Program-made: the position numbers and the translations under genes
Notes under the pieces: generated by a model
Databases searched by the model: none
What the model was told of the DNA's origin: nothing
The model's input: the letters and a program-made list of their open reading frames with translations, nothing else
Part shown: positions 1 through 8,176 of the stretch, in pieces
Layout of the letters: each line of letters opens with the position of its first letter
Position numbering within the stretch: position 1 is the first letter of the stretch
Origin: CAZENU01 sp965222125
GTDB lineage: Bacteria > Chloroflexota > Dehalococcoidia > Lucifugimonadales > CAZENU01
Assembly (NCBI GenBank): GCA_965222125.1
Contig: CBDCTC010000005.1
Location: forward strand, 496,001-560,000
Reading direction: 5' to 3'
DNA length: 64,000 nucleotides

Positions 1-680
1 TCCAGCCGGTCCTCGGCATCCTCGGTCAACGAGTAGCCGCCGTCTACGTCCGCAGCTATGACGCCCTGCTCCACGAGGCGGTCGGCGATCGATAGCAGGC
101 CGGCCTCGGCGGTCGCTCCGGGCTCGGCGAGGTCGTGGCCGATCCGCCCGATGAAGTGGAGCATGACGTGCTCCTGAAGACGACGCACCAGGAGCGCGCG
201 GTCGCCCCCGTACCAGCGGTCGGCGGCGTACTCCAGGGGCGTGTACCGATGCTCTACGACGACATCGAGCAGCGGCGTCCGAGACCCCTCGACGCCAGAC
301 AGATGCTGCGCAAGATCGTCGGTCGACGCGACCTCCGGCCCGTGGTTACGGTACATTCGGAGCGAGCAGCGTCCGTCGCGCCGGTCGTCGAACACGTCCA
401 GCAGATCGGCGTACATCTCCGGCAGGTCCGGGTTGCGCCGCGTGTCGAGCAGATCGAGTACCGTCTCATCGCGTGCGCCGTCGGGGCCGAACACGCGGTC
501 GAGCAAGTCGCCCAAGTTGACGTCGAGGTCGACGTCCGGAAGGTCGATCTCGAAGGCGTCGGACAACGGCATGCCGCCGAGCGTGATTCGGAGGCCCAAC
601 GACGAGGCAGTACCCGCGTCGGCGGTGTATGGCTGCGGGCTACGGCCCTTGGCGTAGGCCGGCGGCTCGCTTTCGGTCAT
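1..680 (-). CDS. Unrecognised protein, 3' end beyond the left edge
   Basis: An open frame runs from ATG at 680 to the window edge without a stop, giving at least 226 residues. It starts MTESEPPAYAKG, is acidic in the middle (DLPDVDLDVNLGDLLD) and ends in a stretch that looks like a winged helix (SIADRLVEQGVIAA, then YSLTEDAEDRL). The start lies 25 bp after the stop of the upstream lipoprotein gene, so it is probably the last visible member of the same operon. I do not recognise the family. The shadow frame on the other strand is Arg-rich and has no domain logic. Confidence is fair that it codes, low for any function. Confidence 0.6.
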   Translation of the reverse strand, partial: MTESEPPAYAKGRSPQPYTADAGTASSLGLRITLGGMPLSDAFEIDLPDVDLDVNLGDLLDRVFGPDGARDETVLDLLDTRRNPDLPEMYADLLDVFDDRRDGRCSLRMYRNHGPEVASTDDLAQHLSGVEGSRTPLLDVVVEHRYTPLEYAADRWYGGDRALLVRRLQEHVMLHFIGRIGHDLAEPGATAEAGLLSIADRLVEQGVIAADVDGGYSLTEDAEDRL

Positions 681-705
681 GCGCAGACCCGCTCGGCAGC
701 CGGCA

Positions 706-1524
706 CTAGCTGTGAGGGCCGATGAGGCGCTGGCCGCCTCCACCCCCGCGGAAGCCGCCTCGCGTGCTGCGGAAGCTGCTGCCGCCGCTGCTCCTGGAGC
801 CCCAGCTGCTGCGGACGCCGGTGGAGCTTGTCTTGAAGCCGCCGGTAGACTGCTGGCGGGACTGATAGGACCGGCGTGCGGTGCTCTGGTTCCGGGACGC
901 CGAGTCGTACCGGGACCCGGCGAATTGCTTCTGGTTGCCGAAGTACTTAGAGTTCCTGGAGACCTGCGACCTGTAGCGACTGCCCTGTCGGTAGCTGTCG
1001 CGCTGCCGCGTCATGGTTGTGCGAGCGTATCCCGGCGGCGTGGAGTAGTAGTAACCGCGGGGCGTGAGCGAGGAAATAAGGAGATAGGTGAACAGAAAGT
1101 CGCCCCCGCCGAATCCGCCGCGGTAGTAGCCATTGGAGCCGTAGCCGCGCATTTCGTGGCTTTCGTCTTTCTTCACGATCGTGAAGAGCAGGTCGTCCTC
1201 GGCGTCGTCGACCTCGTGGTTGGCCGGCTTGCTCAGGTCTTCCCAGCCCTCGAGGGTGAGGCCGAGCTCGTCCTGCTTGGCCCGGATCAGCACGAGGCTG
1301 TCGCCCTCGTAGATCTCGTTGACCTTGCGCTCGAACTCGGTGGCGCTCTCCGAGTCCTTGAACGCCTGCTGGACGTCGTCGAGGTTGATGCGTCCGGCGG
1401 CGCCGTCGGTCGCCGCCCATTCGTCGTAGGTCGGGCCCTGGCTGCAGGCGGCAGCCACGGGCACGGCGGCTACCATGGTGCCCGCCAACGTCCTGATTCC
1501 CAATCTGCCGTATCTAGTGGCCAT
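706..1524 (-). CDS. Lipoprotein with Gly/Ser/Arg/Gln/Tyr-rich C-terminal half
   Basis: About 272 residues. ATG at 1524 is preceded by a strong GGAGGAG ribosome site, so it is preferred over the upstream in-frame start at 1569. The N-terminus is basic, then hydrophobic, ending AVPVAAACSQG, a plausible lipobox, so export and lipidation are inferred. Residues about 30-120 are acidic and globular-looking. From about 120 on the protein becomes low-complexity: GGFGGGDF, then a long S/R/Q/Y/G-rich tract ending RGGFRGGGGG. No family recognised. It lies in a run that contains a transglutaminase-like gene, and Gln-rich flexible tails are typical crosslinking substrates, but that link is only a hypothesis. 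Confidence 0.7.
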   Translation of the reverse strand: MATRYGRLGIRTLAGTMVAAVPVAAACSQGPTYDEWAATDGAAGRINLDDVQQAFKDSESATEFERKVNEIYEGDSLVLIRAKQDELGLTLEGWEDLSKPANHEVDDAEDDLLFTIVKKDESHEMRGYGSNGYYRGGFGGGDFLFTYLLISSLTPRGYYYSTPPGYARTTMTRQRDSYRQGSRYRSQVSRNSKYFGNQKQFAGSRYDSASRNQSTARRSYQSRQQSTGGFKTSSTGVRSSWGSRSSGGSSFRSTRGGFRGGGGGQRLIGPHS

Positions 1525-1638
1525 AGTAGTCTCCTCCGGCGTCTGGCTCGCTCTTGCCACGGGGCGCAAGGCCCGTCCCTGTTGTGGTTCCTTGGGTAGC
1601 GGCCGCCAATGGTCCGATGCTCGGGTTGTCCCGCAATA

Positions 1639-4600
1639 TCACACCAGCACCTCCTGGATCTCTCTGGGCAGCGACGGCTCCGGCTCGACGTCCGCCTCGC
1701 GGTAGGCGATCAGCTCGATCAGGAAGGCGTCCTGCGCGGTCGTGAGGAACCGGTTGTACTCATCCGTTACGGCGAAGGCGTAGTCGGCGACCGTTCGCCC
1801 CAGTGTTTGGCCCGACAGGTGGGCGCCCAGCGCCATGTCCTGGATGCGGGACAGGTGTACGGGCCACAGATCGTCCGCGGCCTGCACCATCAGCAGCCGC
1901 GCGAGCGTATCGAAGTTGGCGCGACTGCACTCGAATCGGGCCTGCCGCACCCGCCTCGCGACAAGCTGGCCGGTCGCGGTCCGCAGCGACGGTATGCCGA
2001 GGCCGAACGACGCCGACAGGTCGGTCCCGTAGTCGAGCTCCGCCTCCTCGGCGAGCCCGGCGAACCGTGCCGCGTAATCGGCCGCGTCGGATTCTGGAAG
2101 ATGGCGGTCGACGAGTCTGCGGCCCGCGGCCGCGGCGAAATCCGAGAGCGTCTCGTCCGAGAACCCGGCATCGAGGACACGGCTGCGCAGCCCGTAGTAC
2201 GCGAGCGTCTGCCGCTCGACGACCCTGTCGATCTCCCAGGCGGCCATCCGTCCCAGTTCTTCTTCGCGCTCGTCGAGCCGCTGAAGTCGGTCGACGGTAC
2301 GTTGGGTCCGCAACCCTTCCTGGTGCACGATGCCGTCGACACCGGCGCGCCGCTCCGACCTGTACGAGGGGCCGCCGTTCGGTTTGTCCAGCAGCGAGTC
2401 GTCTTCCGCGGACAGCAGGAAGCGGGTCGATCCGAAGGCGCCCTGCCGTCCAACCCTGCCCCGGAGCTGGTCGTCGATGCGGCGCGAGTCGTTCAGGTCG
2501 GCGCCTATCACGTGAAGCCCCAAGCCGAACTCCAGCGCAATAGACGCGCCGGCCCGCGCCTCCGCGTCGTCGGGCCTGGCGACCACGTCGTGGGGCCGAT
2601 TTCCCCGCTTCGCGGCGACGCCGGCCTCGCGCAGGGCGGTCTCGGCGGCCGCGGCTTCTTCCGCGGTCGAGCATCGCATCGTCACCGCAGGGGCGCCGTC
2701 CGCCAACGCCTCGGCTGCCATCCTGGCGCACCTGTCCGCGACGCGGCGGTCGAGGCCGGGCTCGAGGAGTATGTCGGTGCCTCGTCCGGCCATGTTGGTC
2801 GCCACGGTTACCGCGCCGAAGCGCCCCGCCGCCGCGACTACGGCAGCCTCCGAGGCGCTCGTCACGGCGTTGAGGAGGGTGTGCGGGACGTCGTGACGCC
2901 GGAGCAGCTCGCTGATCTCCTCGGACTCCCGCACCGCCGCGGTCCCGACGAGGACGGGACGCCCCATCCGGCGCCAGTGGCGCACCTCGTGGACCAACGC
3001 CTTCTGCTTGTCGCCCCTGGCGTCGAAGATCCGAGTCGGGAGGTCGGTCCTGACGGACCTATTCGCGGGCGGCACCACCTCGACCTCGAGGCCGTAGAAG
3101 CGCCGGAACTCGTCCGCAGCGGCCACGGCGGTCCCGGTCATGCCGCAGACGTGCCGGTAGCGGCTGACGTAGCCCTGCACCGATATCTGAGCTTGGACCT
3201 CGGGCTCCGGTCGGGGAGGGAGGTGCTCCTTTGCCTCTATCGCGGCGTGCAGGCCGTTCCGGTACCTGCTGTCCGGGCGCCGCCTGCCGTTTACCGGGTC
3301 TACGAGCACGACCTCGCCGTCGACGACGATGTAGTCGACGGCGAGGCGAAGCAGCAGGTGGGCGTGCAGAAGCTGATGCACCTGGCTCGCGATATTACAC
3401 CGCCGCGACATCTGCCGCCGCAGCGCCTCGGCGTCGCTGCGCCGCCGCTCCAGGGGCGCGTCGTTCTGGCCGCTCTCGATACGGCGCAGACGTGCGTCCA
3501 GGTCGGACAGGTCGAAGAGCGGTCCCAGGCTGTCCTCGACGAGCTCGTGGCCGGCGTCCGTCAGGGTGACGGTCCGGCTTCGGGCGTCGACGACGTAGTA
3601 GAGGCCGCGCTCGAGCTCGCTGTCCTGCTCGCGGGCGGCGACCTCTGTCCTGACCTGCCGGAGCAGCCGACTGTCGGCGGACAACTCCTGGACGACGTTC
3701 TCGTTCTCATGGTCGGCCAGAGACAGACGCGCCAGCAGGGAACGTCGGCGTCCGGCCGTGAGATCGGGCCGCCGGAGCTCGGCCGCGATACCGGCGGCGA
3801 CGGCGGCCTGCCGGCTGATTAGCTGGCGGACGGCGTGGTCCGCGCGTCGCAGCCCTCGCGTGTTGGCCGGTGGGCCCCCGGAGATGATAAGGGGGGTTCC
3901 GGCCTCGTCGATCAGGGTCTGGTCGGCCTCGTCGACTATGGCGACGTCGCGCTCGCGCTGGACGGTCTCGTCGGCCGAGAGCTTCATGTTGTCCCGAAGG
4001 AAGTCAAAGCCAAGCTCGCGTACAGTGCCGTAGACGATCCGCGATCGGTAGGCCGCGCGCCTGTCGTCGTCGCCCATGTGGCCCAGCACCGCCGACACGG
4101 AGACGCCGAGCGTCTCGTAGACGTCGGCCAGCCAATCGGCGTCCCGGGCCGCCAGGTAGTCGTTGGCGGTCACAACGTGTACGCGGCGTTCGGTCAGCGC
4201 GTGCAGTATCGCCGGGAACGCGGCCGCGACGGTCTTGCCTTCGCCGGCGCTCATCTCGACCACGGCGCCGCGGTAGAGCATGATCCCGGCCGTGAGCTGT
4301 TCGTCGGTCGCCCTGAACTCCAGCTCCCCGTCGACGTCCAGCAGTTGGACCGCGCCGTAGAATTCGGCGGGCAGCATGATCTGGGAGCGAGGAGTCGTCC
4401 TGCTCTTCTCGGCGACGTACACCGCTGCGGAGACGACGGCGCGTCGCTCAGGACTCAGCCGAAGCCGGTCCAGCGCGGCCTCCAGGCTGGCGGCGAAGAG
4501 CGGGCCGTCGACGAAGTCCTCGTCGGCGTAGTACTCGACCCTGGCTCGGTAGGACGCCTCGTCGAGGACCTCTTCTGCTATGTCTCGGCACTGCTGAATG

Positions 4601-4863
4601 CCGGTCGGCGACTCGGCGCTGTCGAAGGCGCGCCACAGGCCCATACGCCTGTGTATCGTCTCGGCGACTACCGCGTAGACGGCGGGCAGCGCATCGCCAC
4701 CGTCGGCCGCAGAGACCAAAGCCGACTTGAGGTCGGCGTCCGAATACGCGCTGAAGTCGCGGCCGCGGACCTCGGTGAGCAGCGCCGCGTCCGAAGGACG
4801 GGACGGCCGCCGCCCGCCGAGGCGACGCCCGTGCCGTGCGAGTCTGTGAAGCCGGTCTGCCAT
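1639..4863 (-). CDS. SecA-like preprotein translocase ATPase (accessory SecA)
   Basis: 1074 residues from ATG 4863, which has GAGG 6 nt upstream; a TTG 10 codons earlier sits in a TACAAT box. All SecA helicase motifs are visible: Walker A MSAGEGKT (about 204-211), VTANDYLAARDADWL, DEAD-type IVDEADQTLIDEA (about 309-321), MTGTA (575), NMAGRGTD (690) and QLRGRVGRQG (799). SecA drives proteins through SecYEG. About 200 residues precede Walker A, against about 100 in housekeeping SecA, and the C-terminus lacks the CxCx8CH zinc motif. It is therefore more likely a specialised SecA than the housekeeping copy. No secY or secE is nearby; the neighbours are a K+ channel, two adenylate-forming proteins and a transglutaminase. 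Confidence 0.9.
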   Translation of the reverse strand: MADRLHRLARHGRRLGGRRPSRPSDAALLTEVRGRDFSAYSDADLKSALVSAADGGDALPAVYAVVAETIHRRMGLWRAFDSAESPTGIQQCRDIAEEVLDEASYRARVEYYADEDFVDGPLFAASLEAALDRLRLSPERRAVVSAAVYVAEKSRTTPRSQIMLPAEFYGAVQLLDVDGELEFRATDEQLTAGIMLYRGAVVEMSAGEGKTVAAAFPAILHALTERRVHVVTANDYLAARDADWLADVYETLGVSVSAVLGHMGDDDRRAAYRSRIVYGTVRELGFDFLRDNMKLSADETVQRERDVAIVDEADQTLIDEAGTPLIISGGPPANTRGLRRADHAVRQLISRQAAVAAGIAAELRRPDLTAGRRRSLLARLSLADHENENVVQELSADSRLLRQVRTEVAAREQDSELERGLYYVVDARSRTVTLTDAGHELVEDSLGPLFDLSDLDARLRRIESGQNDAPLERRRSDAEALRRQMSRRCNIASQVHQLLHAHLLLRLAVDYIVVDGEVVLVDPVNGRRRPDSRYRNGLHAAIEAKEHLPPRPEPEVQAQISVQGYVSRYRHVCGMTGTAVAAADEFRRFYGLEVEVVPPANRSVRTDLPTRIFDARGDKQKALVHEVRHWRRMGRPVLVGTAAVRESEEISELLRRHDVPHTLLNAVTSASEAAVVAAAGRFGAVTVATNMAGRGTDILLEPGLDRRVADRCARMAAEALADGAPAVTMRCSTAEEAAAAETALREAGVAAKRGNRPHDVVARPDDAEARAGASIALEFGLGLHVIGADLNDSRRIDDQLRGRVGRQGAFGSTRFLLSAEDDSLLDKPNGGPSYRSERRAGVDGIVHQEGLRTQRTVDRLQRLDEREEELGRMAAWEIDRVVERQTLAYYGLRSRVLDAGFSDETLSDFAAAAGRRLVDRHLPESDAADYAARFAGLAEEAELDYGTDLSASFGLGIPSLRTATGQLVARRVRQARFECSRANFDTLARLLMVQAADDLWPVHLSRIQDMALGAHLSGQTLGRTVADYAFAVTDEYNRFLTTAQDAFLIELIAYREADVEPEPSLPREIQEVLV

Positions 4864-4949
4864 TGAATGCCTCGGTATGTGGTGATTGTACAACGCCGGG
4901 GCACCGTTCGGCTTCCACGAGTCTCGCGGGCGGCGCGATCGCGCCGTAT

Positions 4950-6251
4950 CTATGTGGCGTCCGCGTTCCTCAGGTCTACGATCTCAGGCCGCTTTCTGGA
5001 AGACTCGAAGGCGTCGCCGTCGACGAACTCCAAGTCGACGGTCAGGAAGCCGGCGCCGACCAGAAAGGCGAGCTCAGGCTCGCGGCGCAGCACGGCCTTC
5101 TTGACGGTCGCCTCGACAGCGCGCATCCTCGCGGGGAGCCGCAGAGTGATCACCTCGGTGGCGCCGCGGTCGAGAACGATCTGCATGTGCCGCGGCCCGT
5201 CGTGGTCCCTGTAGACCGCATCGAGGAGCGAGGCGTAGGACAGCTTGGTACCCATCACCGACACGGTCGCGTCCGTGCGACCGATCACGTCGACCAGGGG
5301 GAGGCGCAGTCCGCAGGGACAGGCGCTGCCTATCGGACGCACGATGTCGCCCAGGGGGTACCGGACGAGCGGCAGCCCCTCCTGGTTCAGCGTGGTCACC
5401 ACGATCTCGGCGTCGCGCCGGTCCCGGTCCGTGTAGGCCAGCTCGATGAAGTGGTGGTCGGTCAGGAGGTGGACTCCGGTGTGGCGGGCGCATTCCACGC
5501 CGAGGGCGGATGTCTCGGAGGCGCCGTAGTAGGCGAACACCTCCAGGCCGAGCCGTTGCTCGAGCCTGTGGCGCGTTGGCCGGGAGAGCGGCTCCCCGGC
5601 ATACACGAGCCTGCGCAGCGACGCCGCGCGGCCCGCGGCCATCCGCGCCTCCAACGCGTCGACGCACCGCGCGATGATGGACGGAATCGTGACGATCACG
5701 GTGGGGTCGAGGGCGGTCAGCCCGTCCGCCGTGGCCTCGGCGTCCGGCGACACCGTGTACGCGTACCCCTCGGCGACGTCGAGGAGCTCCAGCGCGCCCG
5801 TGAACGACGCCATCAGCGTCAACGGCCCTGTATCGACGCACGCCACGCGGTCTCCCGGGCCTATGCCGCATATCTCGAACAGGCGCGCGAGTAGCTCCGT
5901 CTCGACGCAGGCGTCCGTCTCCGTGATGAGCCGCCTCTTGGGTGTCCCCGTGGTGCCGGAGGACACCTCGATGTCGACTATGCCGTCTAGCGTCGCGATG
6001 CTTTCGTCCGCCAGCGTAGAGAGGGTCGAAGGCTCAAGCAACGGCGCCCGCCGGAGGACGGAAACGGGGTCGCCGTCGCGGATGTCGCGCTCCCCGATAC
6101 GGGCCGCGGAGAAGTGCTCGCGGTAGACCCTGAATGTCAGGGCGTGCAGCAGGGCGGCGCGAAGCGCGGGCGCTACGTCGTCGACGCGGTCGAGGGGAAC
6201 GATCGTGGGATTGGCGCCGGCGGATGGCTGCCCGCTCCCTCGGCCTCGCAC
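4950..6251 (-). CDS. PaaK/phenylacetate-CoA-ligase-like AMP-forming enzyme
   Basis: 433 residues from a GTG start, 23 bp after the channel gene. The adenylate-forming signature is intact: SSGTTGTPK at about 97-105, YYGASE at 241-246 and RYPLGDIV at about 297-304. A CPCG pair follows at 311-314, as in PaaK-type enzymes. Such enzymes activate a carboxylate as an acyl-AMP and pass it to CoA or to a carrier or protein. The substrate cannot be read from sequence. The operon has a second, degenerate member of the same superfamily, so the two could act as a pair, as LuxE-type synthetases work with partners. CoA-ligase versus acyl-protein-synthetase activity is unresolved. Confidence 0.85.
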   Translation of the reverse strand: MRGRGSGQPSAGANPTIVPLDRVDDVAPALRAALLHALTFRVYREHFSAARIGERDIRDGDPVSVLRRAPLLEPSTLSTLADESIATLDGIVDIEVSSGTTGTPKRRLITETDACVETELLARLFEICGIGPGDRVACVDTGPLTLMASFTGALELLDVAEGYAYTVSPDAEATADGLTALDPTVIVTIPSIIARCVDALEARMAAGRAASLRRLVYAGEPLSRPTRHRLEQRLGLEVFAYYGASETSALGVECARHTGVHLLTDHHFIELAYTDRDRRDAEIVVTTLNQEGLPLVRYPLGDIVRPIGSACPCGLRLPLVDVIGRTDATVSVMGTKLSYASLLDAVYRDHDGPRHMQIVLDRGATEVITLRLPARMRAVEATVKKAVLRREPELAFLVGAGFLTVDLEFVDGDAFESSRKRPEIVDLRNADAT

Positions 6252-6274
6252 TTCTTCGGTACCGGTCGGACGAG

Positions 6275-7351
6275 TCAGGAGATGAAGCCGCTGATCTCGG
6301 CCGTCGTGTGGCGCCGCTTGCTGATGTAGACGAGCGAGTCGTCCTCCGCGAGCGACATCTTATCGAACCCGACGATCAGCGCGCCTTGCCTTATCACACC
6401 GACGAGATTGACGCCGTGGTCGAGCAGCCGCTTTGCCGCCTCGGTGTACGACATGTCCTGGGCGGGACGGACCTTGAGCTTGGTGCTCACCACAGTCTCT
6501 TCAATCTCGGTCATGTTACTCGTTATCGTCTCGGTCAGGAGCGTCACCCCGGGGTCCTGCGCCTCCTGCACGAGCAGATTGTTGGCGACGCGGGTCGTGT
6601 ACACGAGCGAGACGTGCTCCGAGACGTTGAAGAGGACCGCGTGCTTGTGGTCCTGGCACTCGGCGACTATGGACATCTGCGGGTTCATGTGCTCCATGAC
6701 GAACGCGACCGACGCGACGAGGCTGTCGGTGCGTGGGTCGTCCACGCTGGTGCTCAATATGATCGCCTGGCGCGCGTCGGCTATCGCGGCGCGCTCGAAG
6801 GTATCCTGCTCCAGGGGCGAGCCGCGGATGAACGACACGTTCTTGATAGCGAACGGGAGCTCCTCTATCTGATTGGTCACGAGGATGATCTCGCGATTGC
6901 GATGCTCGTCCTCCCTGGTGTACTCGTCGATGATCTGTCTGATCCGCGACTCGTTCGGGAAGTTGACGATCAGTAAGTGGTCCCTAGCCCTAGACCTGCC
7001 CATGCCTCTGCGCTCCTTGTACTTGAGCTGTAAGAACCAGTCGACCATCAGGCCGACGGTCGACGTGAAGGCCGCCAGCCCGATCACGATGATGAATACG
7101 GCGGTGCCGACGCGGGCTCCCAGGCTCTCGGCGGATAAGTCGCCGTAGCCGATCGTCGTGATCGAGATGATGCTGTACCAGAGACTGTCCCAGATCGAAA
7201 GGTCCTGGCTTCTCCCGTCGAAGGCGTAGAAGGTCAACGTGTTGCCGATGATGCTGATCACCAACACGACCACGAGAACGCCGACTCCCAGATCTCGGCG
7301 CCGGCGTATCTGGTAGATCAGCCTCGACACGGAGTACATCATAAGGGGCAC
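6275..7351 (-). CDS. Potassium channel with RCK/TrkA-N-like cytosolic domain
   Basis: 358 residues. TM1 is at about 21-43, the pore helix and selectivity filter TTIGYGD at 65-71, and TM2 at about 82-105. From about 125 a Rossmann-like regulatory domain begins (DHLLIVNFPNES), followed by a second lobe. The filter is the canonical K+ signature. The RCK nucleotide loop is atypical because the usual GxGxxG is replaced. The gene starts (GTG 7351, or ATG 7342) just after the stop of the upstream gene at 7355, so it is translated in the same operon as the two ANL-type proteins. Membrane K+ or voltage-sensing role inferred from family. Confidence 0.92.
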   Translation of the reverse strand: MPLMMYSVSRLIYQIRRRRDLGVGVLVVVLVISIIGNTLTFYAFDGRSQDLSIWDSLWYSIISITTIGYGDLSAESLGARVGTAVFIIVIGLAAFTSTVGLMVDWFLQLKYKERRGMGRSRARDHLLIVNFPNESRIRQIIDEYTREDEHRNREIILVTNQIEELPFAIKNVSFIRGSPLEQDTFERAAIADARQAIILSTSVDDPRTDSLVASVAFVMEHMNPQMSIVAECQDHKHAVLFNVSEHVSLVYTTRVANNLLVQEAQDPGVTLLTETITSNMTEIEETVVSTKLKVRPAQDMSYTEAAKRLLDHGVNLVGVIRQGALIVGFDKMSLAEDDSLVYISKRRHTTAEISGFIS

Positions 7352-7354
7352 CGC

Positions 7355-8176
7355 TCATCCCAACGGGTCGAGGCGGGCGAACCTCAGGCGGTGCGCGTCC
7401 AGGCTTGCGATCGAGTCCATGGTTTTCAACCTGATCAAGGGCAGCGTCGTGTTCCGCAGCGCGGTCACCACTAGCCCACCGTCTCGGGCCTTCTCGAAAA
7501 AGTACTGGTCATTATAGACCACCCAGTCGCGCATATCCGTGGAGTGCGCGAGGAAGCCGAATTCGTCCACGACGTACAGGTCGAGCTGCGGCACCCGCTT
7601 CAGGAGATGCGCCCGGCGAAAGGTGACGCACAGCTCCACCGACGGCGGCAGGCTACTCTCGTCCAGCCGGTCGGAGAGAGCCACCAGGATACGCGGCGAC
7701 AGTTTGTCGATAGCCGCGAGCGCGGCCGGAGTCGGGCCCGACGGGAAGACGTGGGCCGGGATGCCGAGGTGGCCCAGGATGGTGCTGATCTCGGCGGCGA
7801 AGTAGCGCCGGCGCGGCTCCGACACGACGACGGCCGGGCCGCGGCCCGGCTTGGGGAGGGCGTCCCGGAGCGCGTCCCTGAAGACGCCGTACCTCGAGGC
7901 GGTCTCCTCCAGGCCCTCCGCGACGGGCGCGGCGGCGGCGCCCCGGCCCCGGTGCGGTCCCACGATCCACTGGACCCGGGATGGGTCCGCTGCGACACGT
8001 CCGAGCCGCTGCCGTCTATAGGCGGAGATGGGCGTGACCGGGAGCCGTCGGTAGTCGTCCATCGAGGCTACTCGACAATCGGCAGGGAAGAGCTCCCTGT
8101 AGAACGGAGTCTTCAGCGCGGCGGAGACCGCGCGGTCGAGGAGCTCCAGCACGTTGTCCGGGGTGTGAAAGATCAC
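7355..8176 (-). CDS. Degenerate adenylate-forming (LuxE/PaaK-like) protein
   Basis: 273 residues from GTG 8176, which overlaps the TGA of the transglutaminase gene as GTGA. A longer frame extends upstream but is antisense-like and Arg-rich. The opening (LELLDRAVSAALKTPFYREL) and the segment TALRNTTLPLIRLKTMDS correspond to the N-terminus and the LPL(I/V)RY/GD region of PaaK-type ligases. The SSGTTG phosphate loop is missing; the equivalent region reads WIVGPHRGRGAAA. About 150 residues shorter than the intact paralogue at 4950-6251. It is probably a non-catalytic partner, although LuxE-type acyl-protein synthetases are also divergent. Confidence 0.65.
   Translation of the reverse strand: MIFHTPDNVLELLDRAVSAALKTPFYRELFPADCRVASMDDYRRLPVTPISAYRRQRLGRVAADPSRVQWIVGPHRGRGAAAAPVAEGLEETASRYGVFRDALRDALPKPGRGPAVVVSEPRRRYFAAEISTILGHLGIPAHVFPSGPTPAALAAIDKLSPRILVALSDRLDESSLPPSVELCVTFRRAHLLKRVPQLDLYVVDEFGFLAHSTDMRDWVVYNDQYFFEKARDGGLVVTALRNTTLPLIRLKTMDSIASLDAHRLRFARLDPLG

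Noticed and set aside
1609..3822. A 737-codon open frame on the plus strand
   Set aside because: It is antisense to the SecA-like gene, whose helicase motifs are all intact; the plus-strand product has no recognisable motif.
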